Positions 17,365-26,472 of a stretch of 36,303 bases of DNA are shown here, one piece after another. This stretch comes from Frankiaceae bacterium. Lineage in GTDB: Bacteria > Actinomycetota > Actinomycetes > JAFAQI01. The notes under the pieces were generated by a model. The model had not been told where the DNA came from. It was given only the letters and a program-made list of their open reading frames with translations, and searched no databases. The stretch lies in the NCBI GenBank assembly GCA_030840525.1, contig JAVEEI010000137.1:1-36303 (forward strand), in the 5' to 3' direction. Each line of letters starts with the position of its first letter. Position 1 is the stretch's first letter. The position numbers were made by a program, and so were the translations under genes.

Positions 17365-17978
17365 CTACGCGTGCGCCGCGCCAGCGTCGTCCGCAACAGC
17401 GTCGGCCGCAAAAGCGTCGTCCGCAAGAGCGTCGGCGGCGAGAGCGTCGGCGGCGATGGCTTCACGGGCGACCCGTACGGCGAGACCCTGACTGAACCCT
17501 TTGCGCGCGAGCATCCCGACCAGCTGCCGCATCCGGGTATCCGCCGGCAACCCCGCCATCGTGCGCAGCCGCCGGTCGGCCAGCGCCCGAGCCGCAACCT
17601 CCTCGTCGTCCGTGCTGACGGCCGAGACCGCCGCGGCGACCGTCTGCGCATCGACGCCGCGGCGTTGCAGCTCGACGGTGAGCGCGCGCCGGCCGAGCCC
17701 GCGGCCGGTGTGCCGGCTGGTCACCCAGGCCTGAGCGAACGCCTCGTCGTCGATCAGCCCGACCTCGGCGAACCGGTCGAGCACGGCCGTCGCGGCGTCC
17801 CGAGGAACGCCGCGACGGGCCAGTGCCCGCTCGAGCTCCACCCGGGTGCGGGGTTGGCTCTCGAGCAGCCGCAGGGCTATCGATCGCGCGGCGCTCTCGT
17901 CGTCGACGGAGGCACCCGCCGCCGATGACGACGTCGACGTACCCGGCACGGGCACGCCCTCGACCGCCGCGGCGTGCA

Positions 17979-17979
<1 letters not shown>
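17365..17979 (-). CDS. recX: Regulatory protein RecX
   Basis: A 204-residue modulator that binds RecA filaments and limits recombinase activity. The three-helix RecX repeats are visible: [64 protein letters not shown] and [26 protein letters not shown]. The start ATG at 17979 shares its A with the recA stop (TGATG), so it should be translated by coupling. An unusual tail of five alanine-aspartate pentapeptides is encoded by a 15-bp tandem repeat (17383-17457). An N-terminal Ser/Ala-rich stretch precedes the fold. Confidence 0.92.
17383..17457 (-). repeat. Five 15-bp tandem repeats in the 3' end of recX
   Basis: Five consecutive in-frame units related to AGCGTCGGCGGCGAG (plus strand), starting at 17383, 17398, 17413, 17428 and 17443, encode the RecX tail units [20 protein letters not shown] and AVADD. 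Because the unit is a multiple of three, copy changes would keep the frame. It is a candidate variable-number tandem repeat. Confidence 0.75.
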
Positions 17980-19073
<1,094 letters not shown>

Positions 19074-19108
19074 GTGCACCCCTCGGCCGTAGGTCTTGGA
19101 CGCGGGTG

Positions 19109-19131
19109 ACGTTAGGCGGACCCGGCGACAA
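19109..19131 (-). promoter_or_regulatory. PafBC-type (RecA-NDp) promoter of recA
   Basis: On the minus strand TTGTCG, CCG, eight bases, then TAACGT. This matches the LexA-independent DNA-damage promoter motif known from mycobacteria (TTGTCRGTG-N8-TAnnnT) except for two positions in the GTG triplet. Transcription should start near 19102, about 30 bases before the recA ATG. Confidence 0.6.
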
Positions 19132-19174
19132 AATCCGTTGCCGGAAGCGACTTGTGGACACCCGCGTGGTTTCC

Positions 19175-19202
19175 ACAGTAGGCGAACACCTGTTCGAAAC
19201 AA
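19175..19202 (-). promoter_or_regulatory. LexA-controlled promoter of recA (SOS box 19182-19197)
   Basis: On the minus strand a TTGTTT -35 element and a TACTGT -10 element are 16 bp apart. The spacer is occupied by TCGAACAGGTGTTCGC, which matches the actinobacterial SOS box TCGAAC-N4-GTTCGA at all but the last base. LexA bound there would block the promoter directly. Confidence 0.75.
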
Positions 19203-19244
19203 GGCGACACGCCGGGCGCGCGCGAACTGCGCAACGGGCGGGCG

Positions 19245-19442
19245 CTAGTGCCGTTCGCGCACCGGGATCTCGAAGTGCTCGCAGATCGCCAGCCACACGG
19301 CCTTGGGGTCCTCCCCCGCGACGAGCGCGTCGTAAGGAGAGCGGTCGCCGAGCGCGCCGATGACCTGGTCACGCGCGACCGAGTCGGCGTACTCCGTCCC
19401 GAACCGCTCGCGCATCCGGTCCCAGAACTCCGTCACGCGCAC
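19245..19442 (-). CDS. DUF3046 protein
   Basis: A 65-residue protein opening [15 protein letters not shown] and containing the [36 protein letters not shown]-type core, which is diagnostic of the small DUF3046 family found just upstream of recA in actinobacteria. Its function is unknown. Start GTG at 19442 is the first of two in-frame GTGs (the other at 19436). The recA promoters lie between its stop and recA, so it is probably a separate unit. Confidence 0.85.
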   Translation of the reverse strand: MRVTEFWDRMRERFGTEYADSVARDQVIGALGDRSPYDALVAGEDPKAVWLAICEHFEIPVRERH

Positions 19443-19468
19443 CGGCCCACGCTAGCCAAGGAGGCGGA

Positions 19469-19498
19469 GGCAACCCTTTCCGGCGTTCGCGCGTCTAG
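19469..19498 (+). promoter_or_regulatory. ECF-type autoregulated promoter of the sigma gene
   Basis: GGCAACC at 19469-19475, 16 bases, then CGTCTAG at 19492-19498. This is the AACC-N16-CGTC pattern of many ECF sigma promoters, lying 30-60 bp before the GTG of the sigma gene. It suggests that the sigma factor transcribes its own operon. Confidence 0.6.
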
Positions 19499-19527
19499 CC
19501 CTCAACCGCAGCGCCGGGGGTGTCCGC

Positions 19528-20052
19528 GTGGAGGCAGACGACAAGGCGTTCGACGCCTTCGTCCAGGCCCGCATGCCCGCGTTGCTGCGGTTCGCCTACG
19601 CCCTCACCGGCGACCCGCACAGCGCCGCCGACCTGGTGCAGGACGCGCTCGAACGCACCGGCGTCCGCTGGTCGAAGCTGCGCCGTACCGATGACCCGGA
19701 GGCGTACGTCCGCCGCGCGATCGTCAACGGGCGGACGTCGCGCTGGCGCAAGCTACGGCGCGAATCGTTGGTGGACGTCGTACCCGAACCGCGAGGTCAA
19801 GCCGATCCGGCGACACATGACCCGGATCTGTGGCGGCTGCTGGCAACGTTGCCGGCGAGGCAACGCGCCGTCCTTGTCCTGCGTTACTACGAGGACATGT
19901 CCGAAGAACAGATCGCCCGCACCCTCGGCTGCGCGCCGGGCACGGTGAAGAGCCAGGCAAGCAAGGCGCTGGCCAAGCTGCGGGCCGCGCTCGCCGAGGA
20001 CGAGACGTACGCCGAACGCAAGCCGGAGGCGACATGGCCGGCCCGGACATGA
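19528..20052 (+). CDS. ECF sigma factor, SigE family
   Basis: A 174-residue extracytoplasmic-function sigma factor. Region 2 (about 8-75) contains FVQARMPALLRFAYALTGDPHSAADLVQDALERT; region 4 (about 105-160) contains LPARQRAVLVLRYYEDMSEEQIARTLGCAPGTVKSQASKALAKLR. The wording is typical of the actinobacterial SigE-type subfamily, whose partner is usually a membrane protein encoded next to it. Start GTG at 19528 follows a GGGGGTG site and keeps region 2 complete. Its 3' end overlaps the next gene. An ECF-like promoter upstream points to autoregulation. The inducing signal is unknown. Confidence 0.9.
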   Translation: MEADDKAFDAFVQARMPALLRFAYALTGDPHSAADLVQDALERTGVRWSKLRRTDDPEAYVRRAIVNGRTSRWRKLRRESLVDVVPEPRGQADPATHDPDLWRLLATLPARQRAVLVLRYYEDMSEEQIARTLGCAPGTVKSQASKALAKLRAALAEDETYAERKPEATWPART

Positions 20053-21197
20053 CCGGCGGCCCGAGCCCGGTCGACGTGGAGCGCCGGCTACGCGACCTGC
20101 TGACCGACGACCACCTCACCGTCCGCGTGCCCGCGCGCGCCCTCGACGCGGTGCACACCGGCGTACGCCGTCGCCGTCGGCGCGCGCGGCTTGCCAGCGC
20201 GACGGCCGTCGTCGCGGTCGCGGCCACCGTCGGGGCAGTCGCGACACCGGCTCTGCTGCACCGGAGCTCGCGAGCCCCGCACGACCACGTGGTGACCGCG
20301 AAACCCGAGCCGTGGACGTCCGGCCCGGCGACCGCGCTGCCGACTGCGCTGCGCTCCCCGTCGGCGATGGCCGTGTCCGGCGGCGTCGTCTGGGTGGCGG
20401 GTAGCGGAGTGCTGGCGCGGGTCGACGCGACATCGAGACGGGTGACGAGCATGCCGACTGGCGCGGTCAGCGACCTCGCCGCGACCCCGCGCCATCTGTG
20501 GGTCGCGCTACGCCCGGCCAACGGCACCGCACGCTCGTGCTCGCTCGAGCTGCACGAGACGAACAGCGGCAGCTCCGTCTCGACCTACACCCTGCCGTGC
20601 GACGCCGACGGCGCAACCGGCCCGGTGGTCACCGCGAACGGACCGCGCGCGTGGGTGGCCAGCGACGACGGAACCCGCACGCACCTGCGCCTCTACACGG
20701 CCAACACCACCTCGCCGCCCGTCGAGCGGGTGCTGCCCGGCCGCCTCGCGGGGCCGCGCCCGCTGGCGATCGGCGGCACCAGCGTGTACGTCGTCACGTC
20801 CGGCACCGACGGCGCCGTGCTGCACCGGCTGTCGGCGACCGACTTGACGCCGCTCGCGACGATCGCGGTGCCGGGAGCGCGCCTCGTTGCCTACGGGAGC
20901 GACCAGCTCTTCGTCGCCGACGCCGCCTCGGTGGCGGCGTACCGGCCCGACCTGACGGCTCGCCGAACGTTCGTCGCGGGCGCGGTGAGCGCGCTCACGA
21001 CCGGCGACGACCTCGTCTGGTGCGACCCGGGCGGAGGCAAGCTGTCCGGCCTCGACGCGCACGCCGGCACCGCTGCCGCCACCGCTGCGTTCTCGCCCGG
21101 CCCGGTCGGCTTGCTCCGCGCCGACGGCACCCTCCTCTGGTCGGTACAGGTGTACGGCGGCCGCGCCGTCGTGCTCTCGGCGCAGCGGGCCGCCTGA
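20034..21197 (+). CDS. Membrane-anchored partner of the SigE-type sigma factor (putative anti-sigma)
   Basis: A 387-residue protein: a short cytoplasmic N-terminus ([39 protein letters not shown]), one transmembrane helix (about 52-72), and an extracellular part of some 310 residues with repeated WVA, VYVV and VWC strands (about six blocks), probably a beta-propeller. This layout is common for genes next to SigE-type sigma genes, and an anti-sigma role is inferred from it; no zinc-binding HxxxCxxC motif is present. I chose ATG at 20034 because GGAGG lies four bases upstream; ATG at 20049 would overlap the sigma stop as ATGA and is the alternative. Two cysteines (in RSCSLELHE and TLPCDAD) may form a disulfide. 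Confidence 0.75.
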   Translation: MAGPDMTGGPSPVDVERRLRDLLTDDHLTVRVPARALDAVHTGVRRRRRRARLASATAVVAVAATVGAVATPALLHRSSRAPHDHVVTAKPEPWTSGPATALPTALRSPSAMAVSGGVVWVAGSGVLARVDATSRRVTSMPTGAVSDLAATPRHLWVALRPANGTARSCSLELHETNSGSSVSTYTLPCDADGATGPVVTANGPRAWVASDDGTRTHLRLYTANTTSPPVERVLPGRLAGPRPLAIGGTSVYVVTSGTDGAVLHRLSATDLTPLATIAVPGARLVAYGSDQLFVADAASVAAYRPDLTARRTFVAGAVSALTTGDDLVWCDPGGGKLSGLDAHAGTAAATAAFSPGPVGLLRADGTLLWSVQVYGGRAVVLSAQRAA

Positions 21198-21222
21198 CTC
21201 TTCCCGGTACGTCGTCCACAGT

Positions 21223-21255
21223 TGCGACCGCCGGTCCCGCCGTCCCCAGGTCGCA
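21223..21255. terminator. Possible terminator hairpin after the sigma operon
   Basis: TGCGACC at 21223-21229 pairs with GGTCGCA at 21249-21255 around a 19-base loop, between the sigma-partner stop and lhr. There is no T-tract, so the call rests on position and symmetry only. Confidence 0.3.
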
Positions 21256-21290
21256 GCCGGGGCTGGGGGATGTCGGAGGTCGGGACAAGA

Positions 21291-24200
21291 ATGGTTCGCA
21301 TGGACGCCCTCGACCGTTTCTCCGCCCCGACGCGGGAGTGGTTCCGGGCGTCGTTCGCCGCGCCGACCGCGGCGCAGGCCGGCGCCTGGGAGTCCATCGC
21401 CGGCGGTGAGCACGCGCTGGTCATCGCTCCGACCGGCTCGGGCAAGACACTGGCCGCGTTCCTGCACGGCCTCGACCAAGTCCTCACCCGACCCGCGCCG
21501 GACGATCCCACCCGCCGCTGCCGCGTCCTCTACGTCTCTCCGCTCAAGGCGCTCGCGGTCGACGTCGAGCGCAACCTTCGAGCGCCACTGGCCGGCATCC
21601 GGCATGCGGCGACCAGGCTCGGCGAGACGGTGCGCGACATCACCGTCGGCACGCGCACCGGCGACACCAGCGCCGAGGACCGGCGCGCCTTCCCGCGCCG
21701 GCCGCCGGACATCCTCATCACCACCCCCGAGTCGCTCTTCCTGCTGCTGACCAGCCAGGCCCGCGAGGCGCTGCGAGGAGTCGAGACGGTCATCATCGAC
21801 GAGGTGCACGCCGTCGCCGGCACGAAGCGCGGCGCCCACCTCGCCCTGAGCCTGGAGCGGCTCGACGCGCTGCTCGACCGGCCGGCGCAGCGGGTCGGCC
21901 TGTCCGCGACGGTCCGCCCGGTCGACGAGGTCGCGCGCTTCCTCGGCGGCGCCGCGCGGGTCACCGTGGTGCAGCCGCCGGCGGCGAAGACCATCGACAT
22001 CGACGTCGTCGTGCCGGTCGAGGACATGACCGAGCTCGGCGAGGTGGTCGCGGACGACCGCAACGGCAGCGCCGCCGGGCCCGACAATCGACGGTCCATC
22101 TGGCCGGCCGTCGAGGAGCGCATCGTCGACTTAGTCGAGGCGCATCGGTCGACGATCGTGTTCGCGAACTCACGGCGGCTCGCCGAGCGGCTGACCAACC
22201 GGCTCAACGAAATCGCCTACGAGCGGCGCGGCGGCGACGAGTTTCCCCCACCGGGAGCGCCGGCCACCGTGATGGCGCAGGCCGGCGCGAGTCGCGGCGC
22301 GCCAGTTGAGATCGCCCGTGCTCATCACGGCAGCGTCAGCCGGGAGCAGCGCGCGCTCACCGAAGAGGCGCTCAAACGCGGCGACCTGCCGTGCGTCGTC
22401 GCGACGAGCAGCCTCGAGCTCGGCATCGACATGGGCGCGGTCGACCTCGTCGTCCAGGTGGAGTCGCCGCCGTCGGTCGCGAGCGGGCTCCAGCGGATCG
22501 GTCGCGCCGGCCACCAGGTCGGCGCGGTCAGCCACGGCGTGATGTTTCCCAAGCACCGCGGCGATCTCCTGCCCGCGGCAGTCGTCGCGCAGCGCATGCA
22601 GGACGGCGGCATCGAGGCGTTGCGGCTGCCGCGGAACCCCCTTGACGTGCTCGCCCAGCAGGTCGTCGCCATGCTCGCGATGGAGCCGTGGTCCGTCGAC
22701 GACCTCGCCGCGCTGGTGCGGCGGACCGCGTCGTTCGCCAACCTGCCCGACAGCGCGCTGCACGCGGTCCTCGACATGCTCTCCGGGCGCTACCCGAGCG
22801 ACGAGTTCGCCGAGCTGCGGCCTCGCATCGTCTGGGATCGCATGACCGGCACCCTGACCGGCCGGCCCGGTGCCCAACGGCTCGCGGTGACGAGTGGCGG
22901 CACGATCCCCGACCGCGGGCTTTTCGGGGTGTTCCTCGTCGGCGACAAAGGCTCGCGCGTCGGCGAGCTCGACGAGGAGATGGTCTACGAGTCTCGCGTC
23001 GGAGACGTGTTCACCCTCGGGTCGACGTCGTGGCGGATCGAGGACATCAGTCATGACCGCGTCACCGTCTCCCCCGCACCGGGCCAGCCGGGCAAGCTGC
23101 CGTTCTGGCACGGCGACGCGCCGGGGCGCCCCGTCGAGCTCGGCCGCGCGCTCGGCGCGTTCGTCCGCGAGATCGGTCGGCGGAGCCGCGACGACGCCCG
23201 CGCCCAGCTACGTGCGATCGGCCTCGACGAGTGGGCGGCCGACAACACCCTCGCCTACCTCGACGAGCAGCGCGCCGCGACCGGTCACGTCCCTGACGAC
23301 CGCACCATCGTGGTCGAGCGGTTCCGGGACGAGCTCGGTGACTGGCGGGTCGCCGTGCACTCGCCGTTCGGCGCCCAAGTGCACGCGCCGTGGGCGCTGG
23401 CCCTGGCGGCGCGGCTGCGCGAGCGCTACGGCGTCGACGTGCAGGCGATGCACACCGACGACGGCATCGTGATCCGGCTGCCCGAGACCGACGAGACGCC
23501 GCCACCGGAGCTCGCCGTCTTCGAGCCCGACGACGTCGAACCGCTTGTCACCGACGAAGTCGGCGGCTCCGCGCTGTTCGCGTCACGGTTCCGCGAGTGC
23601 GCGGCGCGTGCGCTGCTGTTGCCCCGGCGCAACCCCGGCCGCCGTACGCCGTTGTGGCAGCAGCGGCAACGGTCCGCACAGTTGCTGTCGGTGGCGTCGC
23701 AGTACGGCTCGTTCCCGGTCGTGCTGGAGACGATGCGCGAGTGCCTGCAGGACGTCTTCGACGTTCCGGGCCTCGTCCAGCTCATGCGCGACGTCGCCGA
23801 GCGCACGGTGCGCATCGTCGACGTCGAGACGGCACAACCGTCGCCGTTCGCGCGCTCGCTGTTGTTCGGTTACATCGGCGCGTTCATGTACGAGGGCGAC
23901 CAGCCGCTGGCGGAGCGCCGAGCCGCCGCGCTCGCCCTCGACTCGACGCTGCTCGCCGAGTTGCTCGGTACGGCGGACCTGCGCGAGTTGCTCGACCCGG
24001 ATGCGGTCGACGAGGTCGAGTCCGAACTGCAGCGCCGTACCGACGACCGGCGCATCCGCGACTCCGAGGACGTGGCCGACACGCTGCGGCTACTCGGCGA
24101 CCTCACCATCGACGAGCTCATCGCGCGCGGTGCGACGGCGGCGATGGCGGCCGAGCTGGAAGAGTCGAGCCGAGCGCTTCGCGTCCGCATCGGCGGCGAC

Positions 24201-25841
24201 GAGCGATGGATCGCGGTCGAGGATGCGGCGCGCGTGCGCGACGCGCTCGGCACCCCGACGCCCGTCGGTGTGCCGCACGCCTTCCTCGAGCCCGTCGCCG
24301 ACCCGCTCGGCGACCTGCTGTCGCGCTACGCCCGCACGCACGCGCCGTTTCATGCCGTCGACATCGCGGCCCGGTTCGGTCTTGGCCTCGCCGTGGTCGA
24401 GCTCGGCCTGCACCGGCTGGCGTCGGCCGGCAAACTCGTCCAAGGCGAGTTCCGGCCCGGCGGCGTCGGCCTCGAGTGGTGTGACGCCGAGGTGTTGCGG
24501 GCGATGCGCCGCCGCTCCCTGGCGAAGCTCCGGCGGGAGGTCGAGCCCGCTCCGCCGCGAGCACTCGCCCGGTTCCTGCCCGCGTGGCAAGGCATCGGGC
24601 CGCATGCCGGCCGCGGGCTCGAGGGGCTCGCGCGCGCGATCGAGCAACTCCAAGGCGCCGCCGTGCCCGCGTCGATGCTGGAGACGGTGGTGCTGCCGTC
24701 CCGCGTCGCGGGCTACCTGCCCTCGATGCTCGACGAGTTGACGAGCACCGGCGACGTCGTGTGGGCCGGACACGGGTCGCTGCCGGGCAACGATGGCTGG
24801 GTGTCGCTGTACGTTGCCGACACCGCGCCGCTGCTCATGCCGGCCGCCGACCCGGACGCCGTGACGACCCCGCTACACGAACAGCTGCTCGACGCACTGG
24901 AAGGCGGCGGCGCGCTGTTCTTCCGGACGCTGTCCGAGCGGGTCGGGTCGCTCGACGACCGCGCACTCACCGACGCGCTGTGGGACCTCGTCTGGTCCGG
25001 CCACGTCACGAACGACACGATGACGCCGTTGCGCAACCTGCAAGGCGGAACGCGAACGCGTACGGCGCCGCGCGCCCGACCGGCTCGCCGTGGCCGCCCG
25101 GTGATGCCGATTCGCAGCGGACCACCCGCGGCAGCCGGTCGCTGGACCCGGTTGCCGGCACGGGAGACGGACGCGACGAGGCGGGCGCACGCGGTCGCGG
25201 AGGCGTTGCTCGACCGGCACGGCATCGTCACCCGCGGAGCGGTGATGGCCGAGCATGTGCCGGGTGGCTACGCAGCGGTGTACCCGGTCTTGAAGGCGTT
25301 CGAGGAGAGCGGCCGGGCTCGGCGCGGTTACTTCGTCGAGGGGCTGGGCGGCGCGCAGTTCGCGATGGGCGGCGCGGTCGACCGGATGCGCGCGATGGCG
25401 CAACCGCGTCGCGAGCCGTCGGCGTGGCAGCCGCCCGTGCCGGGCGGCTGGCGGGAACGCCGCCGCGGCACCGAGGACGACGCCGCCCTCGTGCTAGCGG
25501 CGACCGATCCCGCCAACCCCTATGGCGCAGCCCTGCCATGGCCGGAACACGACGGTACGCACCGGCCCGGCCGGAAGGCCGGCGCGCTCGTCGTGCTGGT
25601 CGACGGTGACCTTGCGCTGTACGTGGAGCGCGGCGGCAAGTCGCTGCTGTCGTGGACCGACGACAGCACCTCGCTGCAACCGGCGGTAGACGCACTCGCG
25701 CTCGCCGTCCGCGACGGGATGCTCGGGAAGCTCGCGGTGGAGCGGGCGGATGGCGAGGCCGTGCTGACCTCGCCGCTCGGGTCGGCGCTCGAGCACGCCG
25801 GGTTCCGCCCGACGCCGCGCGGGCTGCGGCTGCGCGCCTGA
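21291..25841 (+). CDS. lhr: Large ATP-dependent helicase Lhr
   Basis: A 1516-residue superfamily 2 DNA helicase of the bacterial long-Lhr type, a 3'-5' translocase linked to DNA repair. Motif I PTGSGKT is at 47-53, motif Ia YVSPLKALAVDVE, motif II DEVHAVAG, motif III SATVR, and motif VI QRIGRAGHQ; the Lhr winged-helix/core region and the long C-terminal domain (ending in SALEHAGFRPTPRGLRLRA) follow. Length is normal. Three starts are possible: 21270, 21291 (with GGAGGT about 11 bases upstream) and 21300. I use 21291. No SOS box is seen upstream. A DNA glycosylase gene of the nei type lies close downstream, as I recall for lhr in Mycobacterium tuberculosis. Confidence 0.95.
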   Translation: MVRMDALDRFSAPTREWFRASFAAPTAAQAGAWESIAGGEHALVIAPTGSGKTLAAFLHGLDQVLTRPAPDDPTRRCRVLYVSPLKALAVDVERNLRAPLAGIRHAATRLGETVRDITVGTRTGDTSAEDRRAFPRRPPDILITTPESLFLLLTSQAREALRGVETVIIDEVHAVAGTKRGAHLALSLERLDALLDRPAQRVGLSATVRPVDEVARFLGGAARVTVVQPPAAKTIDIDVVVPVEDMTELGEVVADDRNGSAAGPDNRRSIWPAVEERIVDLVEAHRSTIVFANSRRLAERLTNRLNEIAYERRGGDEFPPPGAPATVMAQAGASRGAPVEIARAHHGSVSREQRALTEEALKRGDLPCVVATSSLELGIDMGAVDLVVQVESPPSVASGLQRIGRAGHQVGAVSHGVMFPKHRGDLLPAAVVAQRMQDGGIEALRLPRNPLDVLAQQVVAMLAMEPWSVDDLAALVRRTASFANLPDSALHAVLDMLSGRYPSDEFAELRPRIVWDRMTGTLTGRPGAQRLAVTSGGTIPDRGLFGVFLVGDKGSRVGELDEEMVYESRVGDVFTLGSTSWRIEDISHDRVTVSPAPGQPGKLPFWHGDAPGRPVELGRALGAFVREIGRRSRDDARAQLRAIGLDEWAADNTLAYLDEQRAATGHVPDDRTIVVERFRDELGDWRVAVHSPFGAQVHAPWALALAARLRERYGVDVQAMHTDDGIVIRLPETDETPPPELAVFEPDDVEPLVTDEVGGSALFASRFRECAARALLLPRRNPGRRTPLWQQRQRSAQLLSVASQYGSFPVVLETMRECLQDVFDVPGLVQLMRDVAERTVRIVDVETAQPSPFARSLLFGYIGAFMYEGDQPLAERRAAALALDSTLLAELLGTADLRELLDPDAVDEVESELQRRTDDRRIRDSEDVADTLRLLGDLTIDELIARGATAAMAAELEESSRALRVRIGGDERWIAVEDAARVRDALGTPTPVGVPHAFLEPVADPLGDLLSRYARTHAPFHAVDIAARFGLGLAVVELGLHRLASAGKLVQGEFRPGGVGLEWCDAEVLRAMRRRSLAKLRREVEPAPPRALARFLPAWQGIGPHAGRGLEGLARAIEQLQGAAVPASMLETVVLPSRVAGYLPSMLDELTSTGDVVWAGHGSLPGNDGWVSLYVADTAPLLMPAADPDAVTTPLHEQLLDALEGGGALFFRTLSERVGSLDDRALTDALWDLVWSGHVTNDTMTPLRNLQGGTRTRTAPRARPARRGRPVMPIRSGPPAAAGRWTRLPARETDATRRAHAVAEALLDRHGIVTRGAVMAEHVPGGYAAVYPVLKAFEESGRARRGYFVEGLGGAQFAMGGAVDRMRAMAQPRREPSAWQPPVPGGWRERRRGTEDDAALVLAATDPANPYGAALPWPEHDGTHRPGRKAGALVVLVDGDLALYVERGGKSLLSWTDDSTSLQPAVDALALAVRDGMLGKLAVERADGEAVLTSPLGSALEHAGFRPTPRGLRLRA

Positions 25842-25855
25842 GCCGCAGCGGGTCG

Positions 25856-26290
25856 TCAGTCCGGCAAGGTCACGGTGCCGTTGGCGTCGAGGGTCCAGTG
25901 CGGGTTGTGCGCGAGCTCCCACAGGTGCCCGTCCGGGTCGGCAAAGTACCCGCTGTATCCGCCCCAAAAGACCGTCTCGGGCGCCTTGAGCACGGTCGCG
26001 CCGGCGGTACGCGCGGTCGCCATCGCGGCGTCCACGGCCGCTTCGCTCTCCAGGTTGATCGCCAGCGAGACGCCGCGGAACGACGGCTGCCCGGCGGGTG
26101 GCACCTGTGCGTCGTCGGCAAGGTCGTCGTGTCCGAACAGCGCCAGCACGGTGGCGCCCAGTTGGACGAACGTGATCTCCGGCTGCGACCCCGCGGACGG
26201 GGTCCAGCCCAGCGCCGCGTAGAACGCCGTCGAACGGGCGACGTCCGCGACGCCGAGGGTCACCAGGTTGATTCGCGCTGGCATCGTCAT
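25856..26290 (-). CDS. VOC-superfamily protein
   Basis: A 144-residue glyoxalase/bleomycin-resistance-type protein. The halves are MPARINLVTLGVADVARSTAFYAALGW and VSLAINLESEAAVDAAMATARTAG..., ending in GYFADPDGHLWELAHNP. The DPDGHLWE motif supplies the usual C-terminal metal-ligand glutamate. Substrate unknown. Start ATG at 26290 is used; ATG at 26284 is two codons inside. A 16-codon upstream mini-ORF ends by ATGA overlap with this start. It is convergent with lhr, 14 bp away, and divergent from nei. Confidence 0.85.
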   Translation of the reverse strand: MTMPARINLVTLGVADVARSTAFYAALGWTPSAGSQPEITFVQLGATVLALFGHDDLADDAQVPPAGQPSFRGVSLAINLESEAAVDAAMATARTAGATVLKAPETVFWGGYSGYFADPDGHLWELAHNPHWTLDANGTVTLPD

Positions 26291-26343
26291 GCCGCCATCA
26301 TGCCGCCGCGTTTCTGCATGCCGCCTCTCGCCTGCATGCCGCC
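26287..26343 (-). repeat. Four GGCGGCATG repeats and a mini-ORF before the VOC gene
   Basis: CATGCCGCC (plus strand) occurs at 26288, 26299, 26317 and 26335, the last two 18 bp apart. On the minus strand each gives GGCGGC followed by ATG. From ATG 26337 they make a 16-codon frame (MQARGG, MQKRGG, MMAA) that ends in TGA overlapping the VOC start. It may be a leader peptide or simply a repeat; no evidence of translation beyond arrangement. Confidence 0.35.
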
Positions 26344-26400
26344 GGCCGTTGGCGTGCGGCGGGCCACCCGCGCGCCCGCGTACGCCCTCGGCGGGAACAA

Positions 26401-26452
26401 CGTACGGAACCGACGTACGGAACCGACGTACGGAGCGACGTGCGGGAACTGA
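26401..26452. repeat. 13-bp tandem repeat upstream of nei
   Basis: CGTACGGAACCGA occurs twice without a gap (26401-26413, 26414-26426), followed by two diverged units CGTACGGAGCGA (26427-26438) and CGTGCGGGAACTGA (26439-26452). The array ends 20 bp before the nei start in the divergent VOC/nei region, so it could be a cooperative regulator-binding array. Confidence 0.55.
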
Positions 26453-26472
26453 CGCCGGGGAACAATGGCGGG

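Noticed and set aside
14595-17651. A 1018-codon minus frame spanning rny
   Set aside because: The first part is an arginine-rich shadow of rny; the real gene is the 232-residue C-terminal segment starting at GTG 15293.
19074-19202. N-terminal extension of RecA
   Set aside because: The extra 43 residues cross the LexA box and promoters and do not resemble RecA N-termini; the ATG at 19073 has a good ribosome-binding site.
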